A stretch of 28,355 nt of DNA from JBBRUG01 sp038247995. Lineage in GTDB: Bacteria > Chloroflexota > Chloroflexia > Chloroflexales > Chloroflexaceae. The stretch's first letter is position 1. Each line of letters begins with the position of its first letter. Location of the stretch: assembly GCA_038247995.1 (NCBI GenBank), contig JBBRUG010000031.1:1-28355 (forward strand), written 5' to 3'. Under the pieces are notes generated by a model, which was not told the DNA's origin, searched no databases, and saw only the letters and a list, made by a program, of their open reading frames with translations. The position numbers were made by a program, and so were the translations under genes. Positions 7,189 to 14,329 of the stretch are shown one piece after another.

Positions 7189-7809
7189 ATGCCCCCCCGC
7201 GACCCGGAAGAGTTTGAACAGCGGCGCAATCAAATCCTCGACGGCGCGCTCAACGTCTTTGCCAGTAAGGGCTTTGAAAAGGCGACCAATAAAGACATCG
7301 CGGCGGCGGCGGGCATCGGCTCGCCGGGGCTGATTTATCACTATTTTGCCGATAAGACCGATCTGTTTCACAAGGTGATTGAGCGCTACTTGCCGATCAT
7401 CAGCCTGCTCGATCACCCCGAGGCTTTGCTGGATCGTCCGCTGCGTGAGGTGCTTACCCTTTTTGCGAGCACATTGTTAAGTGCGATGAAGAATCGTCAA
7501 CTGGCCGCCGCCTACAAGATTCTTATCAGCGAGGCCTTCCGCCGGCCGGCAGTTGCCGAGATGGTTAACCGGATCGGCCCGCAGCGGGGCATTGCCTTTC
7601 TCAAGCAATACCTGGAGCGCGAGATGCAGGCCGGGCGTATGCGGCCCATGGATCCCGGCATCGCTGTGCGGTGCTTCATCGGGCCGCTGATCGCCTTCGT
7701 CGTGATGCGCGAACTCTTCCCCCAGCCTGATGCCGAAACAATCAGTGCTGACCAGATGGTCGAGAACGCCGTCGAAACCTTCTTGCGCGGTATGGAAGTG
7801 AGTGGGTGA
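7189..7809 (+). CDS. TetR family regulator of the ABC efflux operon
   Basis: A 206-residue protein. The N-terminal TetR domain (about 10-58) shows ILDGALNVFASKGFEKATNKDIAAAAGI followed by GLIYHYFADKTDLF, where the recognition helix and following aromatic run are typical. The C-terminal helical domain (about 70-200) is of the TetR_C type and would bind an inducer, presumably a compound exported by the pump. GAGG lies 6 bases before ATG. The two palindromes in its promoter make autorepression, and repression of the genes behind it, very likely. The permease starts 9 bases after its stop, so the two genes are co-transcribed. Confidence 0.92.
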   Translation: MPPRDPEEFEQRRNQILDGALNVFASKGFEKATNKDIAAAAGIGSPGLIYHYFADKTDLFHKVIERYLPIISLLDHPEALLDRPLREVLTLFASTLLSAMKNRQLAAAYKILISEAFRRPAVAEMVNRIGPQRGIAFLKQYLEREMQAGRMRPMDPGIAVRCFIGPLIAFVVMRELFPQPDAETISADQMVENAVETFLRGMEVSG

Positions 7810-7818
7810 GCAGGTCAT

Positions 7819-10233
7819 TTGCGCATTATCAGACAGGTAACGGTTGTGGCTCCACGCTGGTCGAAAGTTGCTCGTGATCTGTTCGCTAACCGCACACGCA
7901 CGCTGCTGGTAGTGCTGTCGATTGCCGTGGGCGTTGCCGCGTTTGGGGCGATTCTCGCCGGGTTGACGATCATTCGCAGTGAGTTGCAAGCCAGTTACCT
8001 GGCGATCAACCCGGCCGGCGCGATTATTACGACGACGACTTTCGACGACGATCTTGTGGCCAGTGTGCAGCGTGTGCCGGGCGTGGCCGAGGCGCAAGGC
8101 CAACGCGCTGTGGCGGCGCGCGCCCAAGTCGGCCCGGCGGAATGGGTTGATCTCCAGCTCTTTGTGCTGCCCGACGATGGGCTTACGACGATCAACAGCG
8201 TGCGCTCGGAAGTCGGTGCTTGGCCGCCACCCGATCGGGCTTTGCTGATCGAGCGCGCCTCCTTGCCGAAAATCCGCGCCGCTGTGGGCGCTGCGGTTCA
8301 GGTTGAACTGCCCGGCGGCTCCGCACGCGGCCTGCCGATTGCCGGTCTGACCCACGATCTCAGCCTGCCCCCGGCCCCGATTGCCGGTCAGGCGTTTGGG
8401 TACATCACCGCCGATACGCTGGAGTGGCTCGGCGGTGCGCGCGATTACAACCAACTTCTGATCACAACCAGCAGCGGGCGCGCCGACGCGGCGCATATTC
8501 AGGCTGTCGCTATGCAGGTCGAACGGCTGATCGAACGGAGCGGACGCGAGGTGCTGCTGATCGATGTGCCTACGCCCTTACAGCACCCTGCCGAGTTGGT
8601 GCTGGGCACGATTGTGGTGATCCTGGGCACGCTGGGCCTGCTGGCCCTGCTGATCAGCGGCTTCCTGATCATCAACACGATTAGTGCCATTCTGAACCAG
8701 CAAATCCGCCAGATCGGGATCATGAAGGCCATTGGGGCGCGCACCAGCCAGATTATGGGCCTCTACTTTGTGCTCGTGGCGGCCTTCGGTCTCCTCGCCC
8801 TGCTGCTCGCGGCGCCGCTCGGGATGGCCGGCGCGTACGGCCTGGCCCAATTTGTTGCCGCGCAGTTGAATGTCACCCTGGACGGTTTTCGGCCGCCGTG
8901 GGCGATTGTGGCCTTGCAAGCGGTGGCGGCGATCGTCGTGCCGATGCTTGCAGCAACCATGCCGATTCGTGCGGCGGCGCGGATCACTGTGCGCGAGGCG
9001 CTGAGCGGCGACACCACGCCCCCGCCGACCCGCATGAGCCTGTTTACCCGTCTGTTGAGCCGTATTCCGTTGATCACGCGGCCCACCATTCTGGCGCTGC
9101 GCAACACCTTTCGGCGGCGAGGGCGGCTAGCCCGCACCCTGATCGCACTTGCGCTCGGCGGCGCCGTCTTTATAAGTGTGATCACCCTGCGCGCCTCGCT
9201 CTTTACCACGCTCGACGATAGTATCGCTGCCCAACAGTACGACCTGGAGGTGCAGTTCAGCCAGGCCTATCGCGCCGAGCGGGTGAGCCAGGAAGTGCGG
9301 ACGGTGCCCGAAGTAACCAATGTCGAGAGCCTGCTGCGCGCCCAGGCCTTCCCGGTGCGGCCCGACGGCAGCACCGCCGAAGTGGTGAATCTGCGCGCGC
9401 TCCCACCCGACACCAGCCTGCTCGCGCCGCGCCTGGCTATGGGGCGCTGGCTTGATCCCGCTGATGCGCGGGGCATTGTGATCAGCACAAACTACCTGAC
9501 CAAAGAGCCGACGGTTCAGCTCGGCGATCTGCTGACACTTCAGATCAACAACCAGGAAACGACCTGGCAGATCAGCGGGTTTGTCGAGGAATTTCTACCG
9601 CCAACGTCGCCAGCGCTCGGCTATGTGAGCCTCCCGGCCTACACGCGGGCACAAGGCGGCGTAGGCCGCACCGATACGCTGCGGATTGCCACAGTTGGCC
9701 ACGACGCAGCGGCCCATGCGGCGGCAACCCAAGCGCTGGAACGCCGCCTGAACGAGCGCGGCTACGACGTGCGACTGATCCGCTCGCGCACCGAAGAGCG
9801 CAACATCCTCACCGAACGCTTCAATGTGCTCACCGGCGTCCTCTCGATTATGGCGGCGATTATCGGCAGTGTGGGCGGGTTGGGGTTGGCCGGCACGATG
9901 AGCATTAATGTGCTGGAACGTACCCGCGAGATCGGGATCATGCGCGCAGTGGGCGCGGCCGACGGCGCAGTGCAGCAGGTCGTCTTCGGCGAAGGTTTGA
10001 CGATCGGTGGACTGGCCTGGCTGATCGGCACGCTGCTCGCGCTTCCCCTCAGTTATGCCATGAGCTACCAACTGGGCCTGGCCCTGCTGAACCTGCCGCT
10101 AACCTGGACTTTCGCCTCCGGCGCAGTATTCGCCTGGCTCGGCATTGTACTGCTGCTCGCGAGTGTGGCCAGTTACCTCCCGGCACGCAGCGCCACCCGG
10201 CTCACCGTGCGCGAAGTGCTGGCGTATGAGTGA
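7819..10233 (+). CDS. ABC transporter permease, double FtsX/MacB type
   Basis: An 804-residue membrane protein with two FtsX modules. The first has one helix near 25-48, an extracellular MacB-like domain (about 50-250) and three helices (about 255-385). The second repeats this: helix near 425-450, extracellular domain (about 455-670), three helices to the C-terminus. The segments IRQIGIMKAIGA and TREIGIMRAVGA are matching FtsX coupling regions that touch the ATPase. Such proteins transmit ATP-driven motion across the membrane to expel drugs, peptides or lipoproteins, or to move envelope factors, rather than forming a channel. The TTG start at 7819 follows an AGG-containing site; GTG 7846 is an alternative with an unchanged first helix. 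It lies between its regulator and its ATPase. Confidence 0.9.
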   Translation: MRIIRQVTVVAPRWSKVARDLFANRTRTLLVVLSIAVGVAAFGAILAGLTIIRSELQASYLAINPAGAIITTTTFDDDLVASVQRVPGVAEAQGQRAVAARAQVGPAEWVDLQLFVLPDDGLTTINSVRSEVGAWPPPDRALLIERASLPKIRAAVGAAVQVELPGGSARGLPIAGLTHDLSLPPAPIAGQAFGYITADTLEWLGGARDYNQLLITTSSGRADAAHIQAVAMQVERLIERSGREVLLIDVPTPLQHPAELVLGTIVVILGTLGLLALLISGFLIINTISAILNQQIRQIGIMKAIGARTSQIMGLYFVLVAAFGLLALLLAAPLGMAGAYGLAQFVAAQLNVTLDGFRPPWAIVALQAVAAIVVPMLAATMPIRAAARITVREALSGDTTPPPTRMSLFTRLLSRIPLITRPTILALRNTFRRRGRLARTLIALALGGAVFISVITLRASLFTTLDDSIAAQQYDLEVQFSQAYRAERVSQEVRTVPEVTNVESLLRAQAFPVRPDGSTAEVVNLRALPPDTSLLAPRLAMGRWLDPADARGIVISTNYLTKEPTVQLGDLLTLQINNQETTWQISGFVEEFLPPTSPALGYVSLPAYTRAQGGVGRTDTLRIATVGHDAAAHAAATQALERRLNERGYDVRLIRSRTEERNILTERFNVLTGVLSIMAAIIGSVGGLGLAGTMSINVLERTREIGIMRAVGAADGAVQQVVFGEGLTIGGLAWLIGTLLALPLSYAMSYQLGLALLNLPLTWTFASGAVFAWLGIVLLLASVASYLPARSATRLTVREVLAYE

Positions 10234-10240
10234 GGGTTAC

Positions 10241-10264
10241 CACCAGGCGCTGAAGCGCCTGGTG
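10241..10264. repeat. Perfect hairpin after the permease gene
   Basis: CACCAGGCGCT and AGCGCCTGGTG pair perfectly over 11 bp with a two-base GA spacer, 7 bases after the permease stop. There is no T run, so it is more likely an RNA-stability hairpin or REP-like element than a strict terminator. Confidence 0.6.
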
Positions 10265-10275
10265 AATGCGTTGGG

Positions 10276-10309
10276 GCTGCTCCGTGCCGCTCAAGCGGCA
10301 CGGAGCAGC
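10276..10309. repeat. Perfect 16-bp hairpin in the efflux operon
   Basis: GCTGCTCCGTGCCGCT and AGCGGCACGGAGCAGC pair over 16 bp with a CA spacer. Together with the hairpin at 10241 it forms a strongly structured 3' end for the permease part of the transcript. Behind it the words GCGTCCTTCAG recur twice, 41 bases apart (10319 and 10360). Confidence 0.6.
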
Positions 10310-10377
10310 GCGGCGCGGCGCGTCCTTCAGGGCGCTGCCGCGCTCCACGGCATGAGCCGCGTCCTTCAGAGCGCGGC

Positions 10378-10410
10378 GGGCGGGCGGGTGGGCGGGCGGG
10401 CGAGTAGGGG
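10378..10410 (+). promoter_or_regulatory. Putative G-quadruplex before the ATPase gene
   Basis: Six GGG runs with single-base spacers (10378-10400) and a GGGG (10407-10410) lie on the coding strand, 36-68 bases before the ATPase start. The transcript would carry the G-rich strand. Next to it GACCCA (10412-10417) can pair with TGGGTC (10430-10435), ending one base before the ribosome binding site GGAG (10436-10439). Folding is inferred from sequence only. Confidence 0.5.
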
Positions 10411-10445
10411 CAGACCCATGGGGCTGCCCTGGGTCGGAGATGCAA

Positions 10446-11126
10446 ATGAAACCTGATCCTTTGATCAACCTCTGCAACGTCGTGAAGGAGTATCCGACGG
10501 CGGCGGGGCCATACCTGGCGCTGAAAGGCATCGACATAACGATTGCTCCGGGCGAATTTGTCGCTGTGGTGGGCAAATCGGGCAGCGGTAAAAGCACGCT
10601 GATCAATATGATCACCGGCATCGACCGGGCGACGAGCGGCACAGTCTGCGTAGCCGGCGCCGAGTTGGGGCGCTTGAGCGAGGGCCAGTTGGCGATCTGG
10701 CGCGGACGCAAGCTGGGGATCGTCTTCCAGTTTTTTCAGCTCTTGCCCACGCTTACCGTGGCCGAAAACGTGATGCTGCCGATGGATTTCGCCAACCTCG
10801 GGCGGCCGCGTGAACGGCGTCAGCGGGCGCTGCTGTTGTTGGAGCAGATGGAATTACAGGAACAGGCCGATAAGTTGCCGGGGGCGCTTTCGGGCGGCCA
10901 GCAGCAGCGCGTGGCGATCGCGCGTGCCATGGCAAACGACCCGCCGTTGCTGATCGCCGACGAGCCGACTGGTAATCTCGACTCGCGCACTGCCGACGCA
11001 ATTGTGCGCCTGTTTGAGCAATTGGTGAGTGAAGGCAAAACCGTCGTGATGGTCACCCACGACAGCGATCTGGCGGGCCGGGCCGGGCGGTCGATCACAG
11101 TGGCAGATGGGTTTATCGTGGAGTGA
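10446..11126 (+). CDS. ABC transporter ATP-binding protein, LolD/MacB type
   Basis: A 226-residue ATPase that would power the FtsX permease encoded before it. Walker A is GKSGSGKST (43-51), the Q-loop region is FQFFQLLPTLTV, the signature LSGGQQQR, Walker B LLIADEPTGNLD, and the H-loop THD. The DEPTGNLD plus LPTLTVAENV pattern is that of the LolD/MacB/FtsE subgroup. ATG 10446 is preferred over ATG 10440 because GGAG at 10436-10439 is 6 bases from the former and touches the latter. A structured 212-base gap separates it from the permease, which is unusual for partners and may set their ratio. Confidence 0.93.
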   Translation: MKPDPLINLCNVVKEYPTAAGPYLALKGIDITIAPGEFVAVVGKSGSGKSTLINMITGIDRATSGTVCVAGAELGRLSEGQLAIWRGRKLGIVFQFFQLLPTLTVAENVMLPMDFANLGRPRERRQRALLLLEQMELQEQADKLPGALSGGQQQRVAIARAMANDPPLLIADEPTGNLDSRTADAIVRLFEQLVSEGKTVVMVTHDSDLAGRAGRSITVADGFIVE

Positions 11127-11132
11127 AAGAGT

Positions 11133-11233
11133 GATGCTCGTCGGGCCGAAGCCTTCGCCCGCAGACGATCGGCTGGATCCAAAAGCAGCGCTGCATGCGA
11201 ATGCTTCGGCCTTACACCAGGACGACGGGCATC
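11133..11233. repeat. Nested inverted-repeat element between ATPase and adaptor genes
   Basis: GGCCGAAGCCTTCGC (11144-11158) and GCGAATGCTTCGGCC (11197-11211) are inverted copies with one mismatch. Outside them GATGCTCGTC (11133-11142) and a matching GACGGGCATC-type arm near 11223-11233 extend the symmetry to about 100 bp. Part of the right arm (CGAATGCTTCG, then TACACC) recurs at 23217-23237. It appears to be a dispersed element inserted in the operon. Confidence 0.6.
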
Positions 11234-11311
11234 CACGCCAGGGGCGCATCCCGACAGTAGGCCGGAGGGGTACGACGGGACATGCCCTCACAAGCGACAA
11301 AGGTTATGCAC

Positions 11312-12808
11312 ATGCGCAAGATTATCATTCCTTTAGTGGTGCTCATTCTCGTTAGTGGCGGAGCGTTTGCGGCCTTCCGCTCGGGGCTGTTTGGTGCGTC
11401 GCAAGCGCAACTAACACCCACTGCGGCGCCCATTGCGCCGGCGGCGCCGCTTGCCGTGATCGCTGATGGCAAAGTGGTGCCGATCACTGAAGTGCAGTTG
11501 GCCTTCGAGCGCAGCGGCACGGTAGCGGAAGTGCTGGTTACCGAGGGCGATCTCGTGCAGGCCGGTCAGGCGCTGGCCCGCCTTGACCCGCGTGATCTCA
11601 CCTTACGGGTCGAGCGGGCGCGCGTTGGCCTGGAGCGGGCGCAGGCTCATTATGCTCAGGTTGCCGTCGGGGCGGCGCCCGAGGCGATCGTGGCGGCTGA
11701 GGCGAGCATTGCCCAGGCCAATGCCCAGCGCATTCAGGTAGCCGGTTCGGTTTCCGCGCAAGATCTGGCTGCGGCGCAGGCGCAACTTGCCGAGGCGCGT
11801 GCTGGGCTGACCGCGTTGCTCGACGGCCCGCAGAATACCGCAGTCGCCCAGGCCCAGGCCGGTGTTGATCAGGCCCGCACCGCACGCGAACAGCAGCGCG
11901 CCGGTCTTTCAGCGGCGAAGACGAGCGCCGAACTGGCGATTGAGCAGGCGGCAAATGGATTGCGCGACGCCCAGGATGCGTACAGCCGGATCTATTGGGA
12001 CAATAGCGAACTGGCGGATCGGCTGGGCGACAATGACCTGCCCCAGGAGCGGATCGATCAGGAGGCTGCGGCGTTACGGGCGGTGCAGAACGCCGAAACG
12101 GCACTCCAGCAGGCTCAGGTAGCTTACGAGCAGGCGCGCCAGAATGAGGTCGATGGCTTGGCGAATGCCGAGGCGCGCGTTCGGGATGCTGAGGCGCGGT
12201 TGGAACAGTTGATTGCCGCGCCCGAGGCCGATCAAATCGCCGCCGCCCGCGCCCGCATCGCCCAGGCTGAAGCGAACCTGGCGCGCCTACGCGGCGAACA
12301 GCAGGCCAGCCAGATTGCTGTGGCTGCTGCCGGGGTTGATGTGGCGCAAGCCGGCCGCGATCAGGTTGCTGCTGCGCCGCGCGAAGTCGATCTCGTTGCC
12401 GCTCAGGTTGAAATCAATGCCGCCCAGGTCGAACTCGATCAGGCGCAACTTGACCTCGAACGGGCCACCCTGTATGCGCCAATCGGCGGCAATGTTGCGC
12501 AACTCAACCTCCACGTAGGCGAGGTGGCCGGGCCGAGTACGCCAGCGCTTATCCTGGCCGATCTGGGCACTTGGGCGATCGAAACCGACGACCTGACCGA
12601 GCTCGACGTGGTGCGCCTGCGCGAGGGTGATGCCGCAACACTCGCCTTCGATGCGCTGCCCGAACTGCGTTTACCCGGCAGGATTACCCAGATCAAACCG
12701 ATTGGGGCAAACCGTCAGGGCGAGATCGTCTATACTGTTGTGGTTGCGCCTGAACAGTTCGAGCCGCGCTTGCGCTGGAACATGACGGCGATTGTGACCG
12801 TTGAATGA
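11312..12808 (+). CDS. HlyD/MacA-like efflux adaptor with long coiled coil
   Basis: A 498-residue membrane-anchored adaptor. Residues 1-22 form a signal anchor, followed by a Pro/Ala linker. A lipoyl-like half (about 50-95, with GTVAEVLVTEGDLVQAGQALARLDP) opens the fold. A very long Ala/Gln/Glu-rich alpha-helical hairpin (about 100-370) follows, then the second lipoyl half (LYAPIGGNVAQLNLHVGEVAG) and a beta-barrel to the end. Of the starts at 11282, 11306 and 11312, ATG 11312 is best placed, 8 bases after AAAGG. Adaptors of this class link ABC pumps to outer layers; with no TolC-type gene here and a probably single-membrane host, it may instead act as an extracellular extension of the permease. 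Confidence 0.9.
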   Translation: MRKIIIPLVVLILVSGGAFAAFRSGLFGASQAQLTPTAAPIAPAAPLAVIADGKVVPITEVQLAFERSGTVAEVLVTEGDLVQAGQALARLDPRDLTLRVERARVGLERAQAHYAQVAVGAAPEAIVAAEASIAQANAQRIQVAGSVSAQDLAAAQAQLAEARAGLTALLDGPQNTAVAQAQAGVDQARTAREQQRAGLSAAKTSAELAIEQAANGLRDAQDAYSRIYWDNSELADRLGDNDLPQERIDQEAAALRAVQNAETALQQAQVAYEQARQNEVDGLANAEARVRDAEARLEQLIAAPEADQIAAARARIAQAEANLARLRGEQQASQIAVAAAGVDVAQAGRDQVAAAPREVDLVAAQVEINAAQVELDQAQLDLERATLYAPIGGNVAQLNLHVGEVAGPSTPALILADLGTWAIETDDLTELDVVRLREGDAATLAFDALPELRLPGRITQIKPIGANRQGEIVYTVVVAPEQFEPRLRWNMTAIVTVE

Positions 12809-12841
12809 CAGGATTCAGGATTCAGGAGCTTGTGACGCAAC

Positions 12842-13447
12842 ATGATAGTGCTATCCCGGATCCAATTTCTTGGCTTGATCGTGTTGGTCGCAGTTGCGGG
12901 CATTGGGATCGGCTGGTTTGTGCAGCGCCCGCCCGGCGAGGGCAGTGCGGAGGTGATCTTTGCGCGCGACATGATCGCCCATCACGAGCAGGCCGTCGAG
13001 ATGGCGCTGCATATCCGCGATCGCACCGCTGACCCAACGCTGCGTGCGTTTGTCGACGATATTATTCTGACCCAGCAAAACCAGCTTGGTCAGATGTCGG
13101 GCTGGTTGGCAACCTGGGGGCGGCCGTTCGCGGGCGCCGATCCGGTGATGCTCGGCATGGGGCCGATGATGGGCATGGCCGATCAGGCTGATGTAAATGC
13201 GCTGAGCACGCTCCCGCTTGCCGAAGCTGAGGTGCGCTTTCTGCAATTGATGGGACGGCATCACGAGGGCGGCGTGATGATGGCCGGCGATGTACTGACG
13301 AAGCGTCCACAGGCCGAGGTTGCGCGCTTGGCCGAGGCGATGGTGCGCGGCCAGACGGCTGAGCTTGACTTTATGACGACCCTGCTTGAATTACGCGGCG
13401 CAGAGCCGTTGCCCCCGCTCCCGCCGATGGATCATAGCCATTCCTAG
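12842..13447 (+). CDS. DUF305 family protein, Met/His-rich
   Basis: A 201-residue exported or membrane-anchored protein: hydrophobic N-terminus (about 5-27), then two DUF305 helical units. The first carries ARDMIAHHEQAVEMA, the second FLQLMGRHHEGGVMMAGD. Between them is a Met-rich stretch (MLGMGPMMGM, about 100-110) and the C-terminus ends MDHSHS. The paired HH-E motifs and Met cluster are plausible metal ligands; some DUF305 proteins have been linked to copper. It starts 33 bases after the adaptor gene in the same direction, so it is probably the last operon gene. AGGAG is 13 bases from ATG 12842, rather long; GTG 12848 is an alternative start. AGGATTC occurs twice in tandem (12811-12824) in the short gap. 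Confidence 0.88.
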   Translation: MIVLSRIQFLGLIVLVAVAGIGIGWFVQRPPGEGSAEVIFARDMIAHHEQAVEMALHIRDRTADPTLRAFVDDIILTQQNQLGQMSGWLATWGRPFAGADPVMLGMGPMMGMADQADVNALSTLPLAEAEVRFLQLMGRHHEGGVMMAGDVLTKRPQAEVARLAEAMVRGQTAELDFMTTLLELRGAEPLPPLPPMDHSHS

Positions 13448-13530
13448 AACACTGAACGCCACGATTGAGCCGCTGAGCGACTGAGCCGGGTGGCGCGCTG
13501 CGCTCGCGTCGTTTTTGTTCAGGCGCAATG
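13448..13530 (+). repeat. CACTGA intergenic element, copy C
   Basis: CACTGA begins at 13450, two bases after the TAG of the DUF305 gene. The words CGCTGAGC and GACTGAGC follow in 8-base register, then CGGGTGGCGCGCTGCGCTCGCG as in copy B. The rest of the gap (13531-13633) holds a small hairpin (GGGTA/TACCC near 13563-13576) and nothing else recognisable. Confidence 0.7.
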
Positions 13531-13633
13531 GTGCTGCCTGTGGCTAGCGGGCCGGGCCTTATGGGTACTTTTACCCTAGCGTACGCGTCCAAATTCCCTC
13601 TTTGAGTCGGGCCTTCGTTCCCTCGCTCTCAGG

Positions 13634-13662
13634 TTGACGTGCAGGTACTCTGAAGATAGTTT
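13634..13662 (+). promoter_or_regulatory. Possible promoter of the 58-residue ORF
   Basis: TTGACG (13634-13639) and TAGTTT (13657-13662) are separated by 17 bases. The -10 is weak. The small gene starts 40 bases further on. Confidence 0.35.
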
Positions 13663-13702
13663 TCAGGATCAGGCACTGCACCTGATGATAAGGAGGTGAG
13701 CA

Positions 13703-13879
13703 ATGGAGATTACCCGTAGCGAGACGGCGCAGAGCGGCACCGCGACTATAGCTCAGCCGAAGGGGCGCGCGATTTCCGTTGCGGCCGCGCAGGTCTTGGC
13801 GACGATCATTACAATTACGCTATTTAGCGGCATTGCCGGCGCACTGCATCTACTGTTCGAGCGCATGGCCGCCAGCTAA
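13703..13879 (+). CDS. Small single-pass membrane protein, 58 residues
   Basis: An ATG at 13703 opens a 58-residue frame ending TAA at 13877-13879. Translation begins MEITRSETAQSG, has a basic turn (PKGRAISV, about 19-26) and a hydrophobic helix of about 20 residues (AAAQVLATIITITLFSGIAGALHLL), then a short FERMAAS tail. AAGGAGGTGA at 13690-13699 is a near-perfect anti-16S match at good spacing, the best ribosome binding site in the window, which strongly supports translation. The family is unknown to me. It follows the efflux operon but with its own possible promoter. Its stop overlaps the stop of the converging phosphoesterase remnant. Confidence 0.72.
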   Translation: MEITRSETAQSGTATIAQPKGRAISVAAAQVLATIITITLFSGIAGALHLLFERMAAS

Positions 13880-14247
13880 GGTTCGCCAATCGGGACGACG
13901 GAATGATCGGCGATAACGGATACCTTTTCATCGCGCCCAGGCTGGATATCGGCGGCGCTGGTGAAACTGCCAAAAGCAGGTAAGATGCCGCGGCGCAGCC
14001 CAAAGAGGAAACAGGGCAAGCGTTCGCGCTGGCGCCCGCGCCCGCTGAGCCGGACTGCTGGATGGAGATGTCCGGCGACCAGATAGCTCGGGGTTGCGCG
14101 ATCAGGGTCGTGCGCAAGCGCAAACGGGCCGAGTGAGTATGGTTCATCAACGCAGGCGATCCCCCATTCGTTGGGTGGGTCGCCTGCGTTGTGATCATGG
14201 TTGCCGCGAATCAGGATTAATTCAAGCGTAGGGTGGGTCATGGGAAG
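13876..14247 (-). pseudogene. PdeM-like metallophosphoesterase, C-terminal remnant
   Basis: The minus frame from about 14247 encodes roughly 122 residues: HPTLELILIRGNHDHNAGDPP, then LAHDP, a GHLHPAVRLSGRGRQRERLPCF block and GILPAFGSFT near the C-terminus. These match the second half of the ligase-associated phosphoesterase PdeM, including the GNHD and GHLHP metal ligands. The first half, which should carry the DLHLGK and GDFLH motifs (about 95 residues), is absent, and no other frame upstream supplies it. Homology starts exactly where the inverted repeat at 14248-14313 ends. An ATG at 14241 (MTHPTLEL) or 14253 could start a short protein, but it would lack half the metal site. It is therefore called a remnant. 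Confidence 0.78.
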
Positions 14248-14313
14248 GACCAAGGTTGATAGCCGAAGGACGGCCCCTGTTCGGTTTTGGTCTTTCGTCC
14301 TTCGGCTTTGGTC
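14248..14313. repeat. Inverted repeat at the break of the PdeM remnant
   Basis: AGCCGAAGGACG (14261-14272) and CGTCCTTCGGCT (14296-14307) are perfect inverted copies of 12 bp, and GACCAA and TTGGTC continue the symmetry outside. It separates the PdeM remnant from the 3' end of the glycoside hydrolase gene. It could be a terminator-like hairpin or a small mobile repeat that caused the truncation. Confidence 0.6.
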
Positions 14314-14329
14314 AAACTGTGCATCCTGC

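Noticed and set aside
7477..8496. A 339-codon minus-strand frame across the TetR/permease junction
   Set aside because: It overlaps two well-supported plus-strand genes, lacks a ribosome binding site and has a composition typical of a reverse-frame shadow.
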